The notes below the pieces were generated by a model. It saw only the letters and a program-made list of their open reading frames with translations. It was not told the origin of the DNA and did no database searches. A DNA stretch of 64,000 bases from Diplonema japonicum (taxonomy: Eukaryota; Euglenozoa; Diplonemea; Diplonemida; Diplonemidae): assembly GCA_964019335.1 (NCBI GenBank), contig OZ025679.1, positions 1 through 64,000 on the forward strand, in the 5' to 3' direction. This document shows, in pieces, positions 1-11,519 of the stretch; position 1 is the stretch's first letter; every line of letters begins with the position of its first letter. A program made the translations under genes and the position numbers.

Positions 1-462
1 GGAATTCCCTGTTCCGCCAAGTTCCGGTTCTGCCATTCTGCCAAGTTCCGACTTTCAGTTTGGCGGAAGGGAATGGAACGACCCAATCCTGCACAAGCAG
101 AATCTTGGTTACCCAGGACGCCCCGGCTGGGGTTGAGCTGAACACCACACACATTAAGGACACGACACGGAACGCAGAAGAAGCTACAACTCGGCTGTGG
201 TGTACCCCCTGTAATCAAGTAGTCTTGTGCAGGTCCTTTAACTCATATATCTCTCACCGCGGCCGGGTTGTAGCTTCTTCTGTGTTCCGCATCGATCACC
301 ACAGCCGGGTTGTATTACATCCAAATACAACATTTCCGGACATTTGTACATACCTGCAGCTGCAGTGCACCGGAGTAGATAGGTGCAAATGGCTTGATGG
401 AGCTGTGCATGTCTGCGGTATGAAGAAGAAGAAAAAGAAAAAAAAAAAAAAAAAAAAAAAAG

Positions 463-503
<41 letters not shown>

Positions 504-2598
504 TGTCCAAAAATATTTGAAAAAAAAGTGTTTGCAGGTGTGTCAAAAATTGCAGAAAATTTTTGAGTCCGGTCAGTCCGGTCAGTCCGGCCGATCCGGT
601 CAGTCCGGTCAGTCCGGTAAAATGGGTACACCGGACCGGACCGGATTCACCCATCACTGGCCATGGCGCCCCTGTAATCTTCTCCCACACGGGCACTACC
701 AGTGATGACCAACGTGGACATCAACAGCGAACAACACATCTGATGTACTTCTTTATATTTCCATATTTCTGTGTTATCCCCACTACTCAATAATAAAAGA
801 GGTAAAGGAGACCAGTGACAGGGTGCACCTCGGCCGCGTTTGCGTTCCACATTGTGTCCTTAATGCATGCGGTGTGCAGCTCAACCCTAGCCAGTGCTCT
901 GGGCAGGGGTGGGTCGTTCCGTTCCCTTCCACCAAACTGAAAAGTCGGAACTTGGCAGAACGGTGGAACCGGAACTTGGCGGAACTGGTAGAACTGGCAG
1001 AACATGGCAGAACTGGCAGAACATGGTGGAACTGGTGGAACATGGTGGAACTGGCGGAACATGGTGGAACTAGCGGAACTGCGGAATGTGGTGTAACATG
1101 GCGGAACTGGCAGAACTGGTGGAACATGGTGGAACTGGCGGAACGTGGTGGAACTGGTGGAACCAGCAGACATGGTGGAACTGGCAGAACAGGGAACCTA
1201 ATTTTTTTTTTCTTTCCCCCCTTTTTTCCTCTTTGCATCATCAAGGTTGAAAGTGGTGACTATATCACCACAACACTGACAGCACAATATTCCGTGTTGT
1301 GTCCTTAATGTGTGCAGTGTGCAGCTCAACACCAGCCATGGCACCCCTGGTAACCAAGATTCTGGGTGTGCATAATTTGCTGCCAGTTCATCACCCTGAG
1401 CATCTGCAATACGTTCCTCCACTCGGGCGCTACCGGTGATGACCAGCATGGAGGTCAACAGCGAACAACACATCTGATGTACTTCTTATATTTCCATATT
1501 TCTGTGTAATCCCCACCAACCAATAACATGAAAGAGGTAAAGGAGACACCAGTGACAGGGGGTGCACCTCGGCCACTTCTGCATTCCGCGTCGTGTCCTT
1601 AATGCATGCGGTGTGCAGCTCAACCCCAGCTGGTGCCCTAAGTAGTTTACTCACCCTGAGCATCTGCAATTTGTTCTTCCACTCAGGGTGCTACAGGTGA
1701 TGACCAGCCAAGTGGATGGAGGAAATGCCTGTTCGTCGTGTTGGCGGTGCCTGCACAAGAACTGTTAACTTGATACAGGGGGGGCACTGCAGCTGAGTTG
1801 TAGCTTCTTCTGTGTTCTGTGTTGTGTTCTTAATGTGTGCAGTGTGCAGCTTAACCCCAGCCGTAGCAACCCGGGGTAACCAAGATTCTGCGCTCATGCA
1901 GTTTGCTGCCAATTCATCACCCTGAGCATCTGCATTATGTTCTCCACTTGGGCGCTACTGGTGATGACCAACATGGAGGTCAACAGCGAACAACACATCT
2001 GATGTACTTCTTATATTTCCATGTTATCCCCACCACCTGAATGATATATATATGAGTTAAAAGAGGCCGGTGTTGGTGGCGCCCTGCACAAGAACTGTCT
2101 ACTTGATTACAGGGATTGTGGTGTAGTTTGCTGCCTGTTTGTCACCCTAAGCATCTGCATTATGTTCTTCCACTCGGGAGCTACCGGTGATGACTGATGA
2201 GGAGGTCAACAGTGAACAACACATCTGATGTTTTTTCATGCTATCCCCACCACCTTTGGAATAATATACAAGAGTTAAAGGAGGCCGGTGTTGGCAGTGC
2301 CCTGCACAAGAACTGTCTACTTGATTACAGGGGGTGCACCGCAGCCGGGTTGTAGCTTCTTCTGCGTTCTGCATCGTGTCCTTAATCACTGCGGCCGAGT
2401 TGTAGCTTCTTCTGTGCTCCGTGTCGTGTCCTTAATGTGTGCGGGGTTCAGCTCAACCCTAGCTGGGGCGCCCTGGGTAACCAAGATTCTGCACTCGTGT
2501 GGTTTGCTCGGTGATGACCAATGAGGAGGTCAACAGCAAACAACACATCTGATGTTTTTCTTATATTTTTATGCTATCCCCACCACCTGAAAAAGAAG

Positions 2599-2637
<39 letters not shown>

Positions 2638-2870
2638 CTTCTTCGTTTCTCGTTGTTTTTGTTGTTGTTGTCGTCTCTCAGTATCTTTTCTTGTAGACAT
2701 CTGTTTATACGTTTGAACTCTGCAGCAAAAAAAGGGGGGGGATGTGGTGTTGTGGTTGTATCTTGTACGGTCCGGTTCAGTCCAGTCCAGTCCGGTCTGG
2801 TCCAGTCCGGTCCGGTCCGGTCCGGTCCAGTCCGGTCTAGTCCTAATTAGGATTCACCCATCACTGCTTG
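1..2870. repeat. Repeat-rich region: minisatellites and degenerate dispersed modules
   Basis: No gene is recognisable here. Four kinds of repeat are visible. Minisatellites built on GGAACTGGC/GGAACATGGT run from about 929 to 1195, with the inverse strand of the same motif at 1-60. CCGGTCAGT units occupy about 569-625. CCGGT/CCAGT units occupy about 2770-2845. A larger module with the core CAACAGCGAACAACACATCT recurs near 721, 1454, 1981, 2206 and 2530, always in the same orientation and with shared flanks (AAGAGGTAAAGGAG and a GTGATGACC lead-in). Homopolymer runs lie at about 429-499 (A) and 2606-2637 (T). Open frames through this region are low-complexity artefacts. Confidence 0.85.
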
Positions 2871-3068
2871 GGGGGACTTTGCCAACACTGTGTGAACACT
2901 GCTGATGCGAAAAAGACGAGACATTTGTCTGTCCAGGTGTTTTTCACTTTACAGTATTTGCCAAAAGGTAAAAAAAGATTTTTTCTCTTCTTTCTTTTTC
3001 CCTCCTGCCCAGCCCAGAAGTGTGTGGGCTTTATCCTCCTCCTTTTTTTTGTTTTGTCTTTTTTTTTC
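2871..3068. other. Intergenic, pyrimidine-rich, no gene seen
   Basis: A T/C-rich stretch between the repeat block and the LACTB2 pseudogene. I see no coding signal and no structured RNA. Confidence 0.6.
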
Positions 3069-3505
3069 AAAACTCTGTACCACACTACATCTCAAGCACA
3101 AAGCATCTCAAGCCTGTAGTCCTCAGCAGTGCATTCCGAAAGTGATGTTCTTTGCAGGATGCCTACAGGCAGTCTTGCCGCCCAACGCGAAGGGTGTGGT
3201 GTGCCCTTTGTGCACAGCGGTGACGAGACCCTGTGCCTCCAGGTTGAGGAGGTGCAAGATGACGTTTGTGGTGGCCGCCCGGTGGAGTCTCTTCGGTACA
3301 TCACCAGGCTTCCCATGTATGCGTCCTTCCCCTCACCAGTGTCGATCAGGATTTTTTCCCTCCCCTTCCCCACAAGGTACGTGTTGCTGCTTTGCAGAGT
3401 GAACGGCCCGGGGTTGTGCCCCATCACCTTCGTCACCAAGGGGGTCACCTTCTCTATTACTTTGAGCGCCATTGGCGCACGAGACAGATGGGCGTGCATA
3501 GTGTC
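3069..3505 (-). pseudogene. Truncated LACTB2-like metallo-beta-lactamase pseudogene
   Basis: The minus strand matches the intact gene at 58800-59783 almost base for base. Homology runs from just before the ATG (complement of 3497-3499) to about 90 bases past the stop. Two internal deletions separate it from the intact gene. The first removes the equivalent of 58998-59565 (568 bp) and joins at a shared GTG. It takes out the zinc-binding THWHPDH motif and shifts the frame. The second removes about 80 bp near the 3' end, with two filler bases (GC). What remains can encode about 135 aa, of which only the first 62 or so are LACTB2 sequence. The copy lies 55 kb from its source and in inverted orientation. 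Confidence 0.9.
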
Positions 3506-3609
3506 CAATAAAGTACAGAAACTGTAGCTTTAGAATCATTGGTCATACACCATTCTTTAGGATACAACAAATATTTATTCAGAATAGACACTACATTGTA
3601 AACATAAAG

Positions 3610-4366
3610 ATGGCGTTTAGATTAGTAGCTTTCGTTTCTTGTGTTGTGTGTGCACATGGGTGGACTTCTGGTGATTTCGTGCCAATATTTAGAAGAACAA
3701 GCTTTAATGACGTATGTTCCTTTCAAAAAGAAAAAGAAACATGCCAAACAACAGCAAGTAACTGACTGGAAGGAGATGGGTCCTGATTTGACTCCTAGAT
3801 TTGGAAGGAACAAGGTTGTGCGGATCCATGGAATGGAAAATGTAGAGGGAGAGAAAATCGACTATAAGATGTATGTAACTCTGAAACGTATCACCATGTT
3901 ACAGGGCATTCGAGTTGGGCCATGGTTTGGGGAGGAGGACGACCTGGATCACCGTCCAGTCAGGGTGCAGCGAGTATGCTATATGTGATCAGAACTCATA
4001 CTATCACACCACAGTAAGCGGGACATGAGCAATTGTAAAGTACTGTCACACTTAGACCTTGAATTTACATATGAAATGGGCAGCTATGGGAAGATTGTGG
4101 ACTTCATCACAAAGCCGCATTGTATGTACAACTAAGACACATATCCAGAACATAACACAGACACAACGAATCCGGCTGGACACCACAACAAAATAGTATT
4201 AGATTATAGATGGAAGGAAGACCACGACAAGGATGTGCACACACCCCTCGTTGCATTGTACACCATATGCGTCTTCGGAAGCTTGTTGCTTGTGTCTTTC
4301 ATGACAGTGAATACGAAATCTGTCCGAAGGGGTGAAATGCTTGTTAAAGATGTGAGATCCCAGTGA
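3610..4366 (+). CDS. Predicted type I membrane protein, five exons, family unknown
   Basis: Reading-frame continuity gives five exons: 3610-3711, 3755-3870, 3905-3973, 4015-4121 and 4161-4366. They are separated by introns of 43, 34, 41 and 39 nt that all start GTATG and end CAG, and together encode 199 aa. The N-terminus (MAFRLVAFVSCVVCAHG) looks like a signal peptide. A luminal or extracellular part with two Cys follows, then one C-terminal membrane segment around TICVFGSLLLVSFMTV and a short basic tail. I do not recognise the family. An ER or secretory-pathway type I protein is the natural inference. The exon set is strongly supported because all four joins keep frame across different phases. 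Confidence 0.75.
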
Positions 4367-4439
4367 GCAAAGGAGTGTGAGAATTTGAGAGTAACTACCC
4401 TCTTCTTCTTTGTTCTGTCACTTCATCCACCACAGCGAT

Positions 4440-6964
4440 ATGGCAGGAAGTCTCAGTGCCGATCAGGCACTGGTGTGCTTAGATACCCCTGATGACCATA
4501 CAATTCTAGAAAGCGTTCTAGACAAAGTAGGCGCTAGTGGTCTCCTTTCTGTGATGAAGTCCCAAGATGTCGATCTTCATGTCTTGGCAACGGCTACATC
4601 TGAAGAGCTTCAGCAGCTTGGATTAGATACAATTGGGAAGAGACGAAAACTGCAAACGTTGGCCCTCCAGGCTCTCGGTTTGGATGAGAGGGAGCGCGAC
4701 AGGTCTCCCGATGGGGCTCGAAGAAGTGTAGCTTTCTCTACTACAGGGTGGTTCCGCGATGGTGCCTCGTTCAGAGTACGCAACAGCAAAAGGGCGTCTC
4801 GTGAGTGGAGACACTCAACGATGCTTCCAGGAAATAGGCAGTCCGTCAAGTCAATTAAAAGCGAGAACCTCACCTTCGGTGAACGGAAGGAATTTAATAA
4901 CACACTTGGGTTTGGGTTCCAGCCGTGGATGAGAGGTGACGAAGTTCCTCTGGAAGACCAGACACCTGAGATGCAGCACCTGATGACATCACCCGAAACC
5001 ACGTACACACGTGACTCTCCATCTGCCTCAGGAAACGTGGTGTACACCCTGCTGTTTGGGTGGTGGGTAGCCTTGCTGTACGTTGTAGTTGGGTTGCTCC
5101 AGCTGCTGACTGTGGTGAATTGGCAGTATGGGATGTGGTGCTTATCAATGGCACGCTATATTTTAACACCCTTCGGGTGGCACATTTCAAATGCGGTAGT
5201 GGAAGAGTCATCGCCTTCCAGTAGCCCAATACGAAACCCGCTTCCACCTACTGAAAGAACGCCACTGGCAACAACGCCGCCTGGTTCCATGTGTTCTGAG
5301 CAGCACCCCGGTTGCAGCACCTTTTCCCTATGGCTGTTCAGAGTGTGTTTTGTTCCTGTTCTCGGCGTGGCACATGTTGGGATATTCTGTATTACCTGGA
5401 TGCTCGTTTGCACCATCCCGACAGCAAGGCTGCACAAACAGGTGGTGCAGTTGCTGTTATCTCCCTCCCTTCTGAAAACTCATGTGGTGCATGCTTCACC
5501 CGGAAATATTACTTCGCAAGTGCAGATATGTTATATGGCACCGTGGAACAGGAACTACTTGGGCTACTCCGTGCATGGTGTGAACATCTTCATGCTTAAC
5601 CTCATGGTGTTCGTGCCTCTTAATTTCGCCTTTAAATTCATCGCTAGTGAAACTTGGATTGAAGATAACAGCATCCTCGTTATGATATGTGGGATGCTTG
5701 CCATCGTCCCCCTCTCCTACTACATCGGGCACTCTGTGGCTTCTGTGTCGGCACAGACTTCCTTTTTTGTTGGTGCTGTACTGAACGCCACTTTTGGTTC
5801 TATTATTGAACTCATCATCTACTTCATTTCGCTGTCGAAAGGTTTAAGCCAGTTGGTTGTCTCTGCAACAACGGGTGCATTGCTTGCGTGCATGTTGTTG
5901 CTTCCTGGGCTGTCTATGCTGCTTGGTGGCATGCGGTACAAGGAGCAAGTCTTCAACAGAAAGGCAGGCAGCACGAGTGCATTGATGTTGCTTGTGGCAA
6001 TCTCTGGGCTTTTCATGCCGTCTATTTACTATAATATATATCGAAAGGAGAAAATAGGCTGTGGCGAGTGCCAGATGCATACTGAACCCCTTGTGAGGGA
6101 GGAAGTTATTGCAGGCGAGTTTAGCTGTGAAACATGCAACTACACGGATCACGAATATGCTAAGGACCGTGTGTACACAAAACACTTGGAGCCAATGATG
6201 TTTACAGTTGCTGTGCTTTTACTTGTGTGCTATGTGGTAGGGTTGGTCTTCACATTGCATACGCATTCCTTTATTTACGAAGAAGAAGAAGAAGCGGAGG
6301 AGCTACTTTCCATGGATCCCCCTTTGTGCACTCCTGCGGGCGACGCCATGTCGCACGATGAGGACTTGTCACGGGGCTCAATGATCGACCCTTTTAAGGC
6401 GCATGAAACTGAGAAAGGGCATGGCCCATCTTGGGGTACTAGAACATGTGTAGCCATCATGGTGATTGGCACCATGTGTTTTGCTGTGTGCAGTGAGACG
6501 CTCGTTGATGCTTTGAAGCCGTCGTTGGATAAGATCGGGATCTCTGAGAACTTCGCCGGTCTCACGATGATAGCCATCATTCCTTGCATCGCAGAGTTCG
6601 TCAATGCCATCCAGTTTGCAATGGCAGACAACATTAAGCTCTCCCTCGAGATCGGCAACATAGCAGCCATCCAAATGATCCTCGTGCAGATGCCCATCCT
6701 CACTTTCGGCTCGGCGTTAATGGGGAAGTACTACCCAGATGATGGTTTTGTGCTGCTCTTCCCAAGACTCAACCTGACAGCTGTTTTCCTATCTGCTGCT
6801 ATCCTGATCTACTGCTTGCTAGATGGCACTAGCAATTACTTCCAAGGGGTTGCCATGGTATGTCGCCTTTTTAGTAAGACACGAAACAGCTTGTGATATA
6901 CGTGATTATGCTCATCGTCTTCTACCACATACCATCTGACCATGAGGAGCCAGGCTTCGCTTAG
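4440..6964 (+). CDS. SAM-YccF-CAX cation/proton exchanger (VNX1-like)
   Basis: 830 aa in two exons, 4440-6857 and 6890-6964, joined across a 32-nt intron (GTATG...ACAG). The second exon supplies the last membrane helix (LVIYVIMLIVFYH), which a read-through would lose. Order of parts: a SAM domain (about residues 21-80), a Ser/Arg-rich linker, two YccF/DUF307-like hydrophobic modules (about 198-250 and 296-340), CAX repeat 1 with GAVLNATFGSIIELI (about 445), an acidic loop (about 613), and CAX repeat 2 with GLTMIAIIPCIAEF (about 706). This is the architecture of vacuolar low-affinity monovalent cation/H+ exchangers such as fungal Vnx1, with an added N-terminal SAM domain. Likely role: Na+/K+/Ca2+ against H+ exchange at a vacuole or acidic compartment. 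An acceptor (CCACCACAG) ends 4 nt before the ATG. Confidence 0.9.
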
Positions 6965-7928
6965 CTTGCGTGAAATTTGTTGTGCAATGTGTTATCTCCC
7001 GCGTTGTTTGTCTTTAGCTCGTTTGTTTAGTGAGCTTCCATGTTACTCTTTCCTGAGTGGGTCAGAGTACGGTAATGTTTGTGCATCCACAACCTTCTTT
7101 TTATATTTACTTTTTTTTTACCCCTGTTGAGGTTTGTGTTATTTGTCCTTCTTTTAACGTGTGTCATCCAGACAATCACTCACAGTGGTATCCTTCTATT
7201 GTTGTGTGCTTAGAATGTGGGCAGAGGCTATCAACAGTCTAGTTATGTATTTATGTGAATTGAGCAAATGCTATTTTGAGGTTTGGAAACCGCCAGGAAT
7301 CTTGTCCAAACTGCCGTTGAACCCTCAAATGGCCCGAGTGATTGCGAAATAGGCAAGTAACTGCTGACCCATTCTCTAACTGGTGGTTGAGCAACAAACC
7401 TGTCTGGTTCGCAGTCGCGATCTGTGTTCATTGGCAAGGATGGAAAAACAACGACAGTTAGCAGCGATACAGAGCTTCTGTTAACCATTGAAGGACGGGG
7501 TCTTTGAGCAATTTTAAATTGATTTTCTCTCTTTTTCTTACTTCTAACTTACAACACCACTGAATATGCGGCTTGGAAGGTACTTATGTGGGAATTACAC
7601 CGATCACCGGTCACGTTTGCGTTGGAAGATCCTTGACCCGCGTGTGCCCTGTTTTGCCCTTTACTGCCCCTGCCCTGCCCTGCTACTTTTTTGCTTTCGT
7701 GCCACCCAAACTGATTTGTTCAACATGATGTTCAATAGAAAAGAAAGTGCGCAGCATAAACAGTTTTGTGAAGAAAAGGAACGGTGTAGAAGCACTTGCC
7801 TTTCTTTGCAAAATATAATAAAATATTTCTTTTGCATATTTTGCGCTTCGTCCTTTAATGGTTAAAAGAATTTCTTTTTCTTGCTCGCTTCTTTTTATAT
7901 CATATGACGATTTAACAACCAAACAGAC
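6965..7928. other. Intergenic, no gene recognised
   Basis: 964 bases of moderately T-rich sequence with only short, unconvincing open frames. It probably holds the 3' UTR of the exchanger and the pyrimidine tract ahead of the next acceptor (AACCAAACAG, ending at 7926). A short run of CCCTG units sits near 7665-7685. Confidence 0.6.
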
Positions 7929-9261
7929 ATGAAATTCAAATGCCGGGAATGTAATGAGCAGTTTACTGGCAAAGAGACCCTAGAGCACTGCCCAATGTGT
8001 TATGAATTGTGCGAGGCCATAAGCAACTCTTCCGGGTCTGGGTCAAGAGCAGCAAAGGAACCGAAGCAACCCAAGCTCGGTGAGTCAGACACCAAGGCGT
8101 CACCCCCACTTGCACCCAAAGTAAGGCAGAAACCGGTACCAAAAATAGTTCGGCCGAGGGCCGTAACATCTCAAGTAAGTAAACCTGTTGTAAGTAACGT
8201 AAAGATAGCTTCTCCTCCTCCTACCGCTATCCAGCCCTATTCGAATTTTATCAGCCCACAAGGAAATCAAGCTGTTGCGGTACCGAGGCCTGCAATTCGA
8301 CAAAAATGTCTTTCGGGCCCCAACGAACATGCTAGTAAGAAGCGCAGAATAGATGCACCTCTTCCTCTTGTGGCACCTACCCCTCGTCTTGCTGAGGCAC
8401 CAAAGGCAGCGAGTTTACCACCTTTCCCGGAAAGTTCAGTGTGGTCACAGATTACACCCTCCTCTCTAGTGCTCTTCATTGGGGAGGGCAACTTCTCTTT
8501 TGCGTATGCTGTAGCAAAGCGGCTTGGCAGTGGTAAGTCCCTCATCGCTACTGACATCGAGATGCACCACGAGCTCCTCGACATGGTGACACGTGCACCT
8601 GGTGCCATCCCGGACAGTGGTGGTAGCTTCGGAAGGCTCATCGAGCTTGGTGCAACCGTCTCGTGTGCGGTCGACGTGACCACGCTGTCGACCACAGTGC
8701 CTACCTGTCTCTACGTGGGTTCACTCGATTTCATGTCATGGGCTTTTCCCCACACACGGACTCCAAACCGCGATGAAAAGTATGTTAAAAGATAGCCAAA
8801 CCGGTTAATAATAAATCGGAAGGCACATGGTCGACTCCACTTGCTGAGTATACTTGTCATGCAAGAATCCAGCTAAGTACTTCACTGTGCTCCCAATCTG
8901 CTTTTAATCGTCGCCACCTTTCGCCATCTGGTCAATCCACCACCACAGTTGCGTATCGGAGCACCGAACACTTCTAAGAGCTTTCATTGACGAGGCAGCC
9001 AAAATGCTGAAGTTAGGGGGCACAGCACTCATCACTGTAAAGGAGGGCTACCCTTACAACAGTTGGGATGTTGCTGGACTGGTATGCTTTGCTTCGGAGA
9101 AGTTATGAACACAGCGGACGGACTACGTTGACTACTCGGCCTGCGAACCTTTTTTTCCTAAAGATTTCCCGGAATACGCTCATGTCACTACCATCGGTGC
9201 GCCAATAACGGTGATCACACCAGCAACCACTCACATCTTTAAAAAGATCAAGGAGCCTTGA
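7929..9261 (+). CDS. Zinc-finger plus DUF2431 (BMT5-like) methyltransferase, paralogue 1
   Basis: 376 aa in three exons: 7929-8779, 8949-9081 and 9115-9261. The introns are 169 nt (unusually long here) and 33 nt. The N-terminus carries a small zinc finger (CRECNEQF ... HCPMCYELC). A Pro/Lys-rich linker follows, then the DUF2431 Rossmann domain, marked by LFIGEGNFSFAYAVAKRLGS, ATDIEMHHEL, DFMSWAFPHT and GYPYNSWDV. The family includes yeast Bmt5, the 25S rRNA uridine-N3 methyltransferase, so SAM-dependent RNA methylation is likely. Splicing is confirmed by alignment with the paralogue at 10132-11333, where the same joins occur. The acceptor AACCAAACAG ends 2 nt before the ATG. The pair flanks the uL15 ribosomal protein gene, which fits a ribosome-related role. 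Confidence 0.85.
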
Positions 9262-9400
9262 CCAGAATCATATTTGACAGTTGCCGATATTAACGCCATT
9301 TGCGACAACCAACCAGAAGACGGTGCGCTGTTTTCTATTATTTTTGGTTGTTTTGGCTTGTTCATGTTTCAGCACTGTACTCACCCATCACAGGTTAAAT

Positions 9401-9826
9401 ATGACTACTGCTCTTCGCAAGAACCGTAAGAAGAGGGGACACGTGAGCGCGGGTCACGGTCGTGTTGGCAAGCACAGGAAGCATCCCTCCGGTCGCGGTA
9501 ACGCCGGTGGTCAGCACCACCACCGCATCTGGTTCGACAAGTACCACCCGGGGTACTTCGGTAAGGTGGGTATGAGGCACTTCCACTTCAAGAGGAACCC
9601 CGTGCACAAGCCCACCTGCAACGTGTCGCAGCTCACCAACATGATCCCCGAGACTGACGCTGCCTCCGCCAAGGTGCCTGTTGTCGACCTCACCAACAGG
9701 GGTGTGTTCAAGCTGCTGGGCAAGGGTTTTGTTTCCAGGCCCATCATTGTGAAGGCCAGGTTCATCTCCCGTATCGCTGAGAAGAAGCTGAAGGAGGCCG
9801 GCGGCGCCTGCGTCGTGTCTGCGTAG
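9401..9826 (+). CDS. RPL27A: 60S ribosomal protein uL15 (L27a/L28)
   Basis: 141 aa, intronless. The protein starts [20 protein letters not shown] and contains the family signature [20 protein letters not shown]. It continues collinearly to the C-terminus ([17 protein letters not shown]). Length is close to the yeast and human proteins (about 148 aa). It is a structural component of the large cytosolic ribosomal subunit. The start follows a clear acceptor (CACCCATCACAG) by 7 nt. It sits between two paralogous DUF2431 methyltransferase genes. Confidence 0.97.
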   Translation: MTTALRKNRKKRGHVSAGHGRVGKHRKHPSGRGNAGGQHHHRIWFDKYHPGYFGKVGMRHFHFKRNPVHKPTCNVSQLTNMIPETDAASAKVPVVDLTNRGVFKLLGKGFVSRPIIVKARFISRIAEKKLKEAGGACVVSA

Positions 9827-10131
9827 ACATAGCATCACGTCATGTAGTTTGCTGAGCACATCACATTTTATTTCACAACAGGGGGTGGGAATATGGCTGA
9901 TAAAACATCGTTCTGCGCTCCACCCAAGACGTTCCAGCAATTCTACTTCTCTGCCGTTGCCATTGCCATGGTGTGCAACAGTACTAATATAGTAATAACA
10001 ACAAACAGGTGATTGTGCTCTTATGTCTGTAGATGGTTAATATGTAAATGATTTAAGTATTTTTCTCCCCTCCCCCTTTTCTGCTTTTGTTTTGTCCCTT
10101 TTGTCATTACTGCTTCATTCGTTGCAGGGAG
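9827..10131. other. Intergenic
   Basis: 305 bases holding the uL15 3' UTR and a pyrimidine tract ending in the acceptor ATTCGTTGCAG, 4 nt before the next ATG. No gene seen. Confidence 0.6.
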
Positions 10132-11333
10132 ATGAACAAATTCAAATGCAATAACTGCCGATGCGAGTTTGAAGATGAAAACACGTTGGCTTACTGCCCA
10201 GCATGTTGTGAGATGTGCGAGGTATGGTGAATGAAGCAAACTCATGCACACAGTACGAAGATACGAGAGGCGATGAAGGCGGATTCATTGTAGAGGACGA
10301 AGAAGGACAGGCAATGTTTGAGGATGAGGCACCGCCTCCTGAGGAGCCCAGCGCTGACTTCGATCTAGGCGACAATGGTACGAAAGATGACGATTTCTAC
10401 ACACCCGCCGCAGTCACCGCACCATCCTCAGTATCACCGCTATCTGTAAACCAAGTATCTCAGGCCATTTCTGGCCATCCCAAGCCGCCTCCAATTTCCG
10501 TTACTCTCCCTTCTTCAGTCGTCACCAAGAGTTCGATGCCTGCTCTGCTGTCTATACCTCCTATGGCCCCCACCGTTGATAAAAAGAGAAAACGATCCTT
10601 GTCCCCTCCTGACACTTCCCTCTGCAAATCTGTGTGGGAAAGCGTGCGCAACACGTCGTCCATGCTGTTAATCGGTGAGGGCAACTTCTCCTTTGCCTAC
10701 GCGCTGGCGAAGCGCATAGGCACCGCTCGGGGTATCGTTGCTACCGACGTAGAAATGCATCATGAACTACGGGACGCAGGTGGGTGTGACCACACGGTGG
10801 TATGTGTTGCTTTAAAAGATGTCATGTGCACTCAGATGCCCCTTATCCGGATGGGTGCTTGCATTAACTGCATCACCGACGTCAGCCAGCTATCCACTTC
10901 CTCGCCTTGGAGGACACGCGTGCGATCCTTCGACTTCATGTCATGGGCCTTTCCGCACACTCGGACCCCGAACCGCGACAAAAAGTATGCCATGCAAAGC
11001 ATCTTATGTAATCTGCAGCTCCGTTCCTGAACACCGTTGGCTTTTACGAGCTTTCATTGACGAGGCAGCTAAGATGCTGAAGATGGGGGGTACAGCTCTT
11101 ATTACTGTGAAGGAAGGCTACCCTTACAACAGCTGGGATGTGTCCGGTTTGGTATGTAGACACGATCTTTTTACCACATACAGAGCACCGATGTTATGGA
11201 ATACCGCCGAGGTGAGCCCTTCTTCCCCAAAGACTTCCCCGAATACCGCCATGTTACGACTGTAGGTGCACCTATCATGCAGATCACTCCAGCCACTACA
11301 CACGTTTTCACGAAAGTAATCGAGCCATCATAA
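10132..11333 (+). CDS. Zinc-finger plus DUF2431 (BMT5-like) methyltransferase, paralogue 2
   Basis: 355 aa in five exons: 10132-10221, 10254-10799, 10836-10984, 11019-11151 and 11184-11333. Introns are 32, 36, 34 and 32 nt. The first exon encodes a zinc finger (MNKFKCNNCRCEF ... YCPACCEMC) matching paralogue 1. An acidic/Pro-rich linker follows, then the methyltransferase domain (LLIGEGNFSFAYALAKRIGT, ATDVEMHHEL, DFMSWAFPHT, GYPYNSWDV). The 36-nt intron at 10800-10835 has no in-frame stop, so retention would add 12 residues. It has no counterpart in paralogue 1. The last two introns are shared in position and phase. Likely role: SAM-dependent rRNA methylation, inferred from the family. Confidence 0.85.
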
Positions 11334-11519
11334 TGAAGATTCAATCAGTTGAGTAGTGTTTAACAGTCAGGCCTTCTTCGTTCTTCGGCCGACTAGTGTA
11401 ATGTTAGAAACTAAGATATGTCTCGTTACAAGACATCTTTGTCTTTGCTTTACATTGTCATAACTGCGCCTGTTGCCACAACGCGGCGGAAGCACACCAC
11501 AGGTCCAGCTATCTTCACT

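Noticed and set aside
238-696. Open frames rich in Phe/Lys across A/T runs, also at many later positions
   Set aside because: They exist only because homopolymers lack stops; composition and lack of motifs rule out real proteins.
3092-3508. 138-aa minus-strand frame as a functional LACTB2 paralogue
   Set aside because: It lacks the zinc site and most of the fold; two deletions and a frameshift relative to the gene at 58.8 kb make it a pseudogene.
10215-10253. GTG/ATG at 10215-10225 as the start of the second methyltransferase
   Set aside because: This lies at or inside the first intron (10222-10253); splicing restores a zinc finger matching the paralogue.
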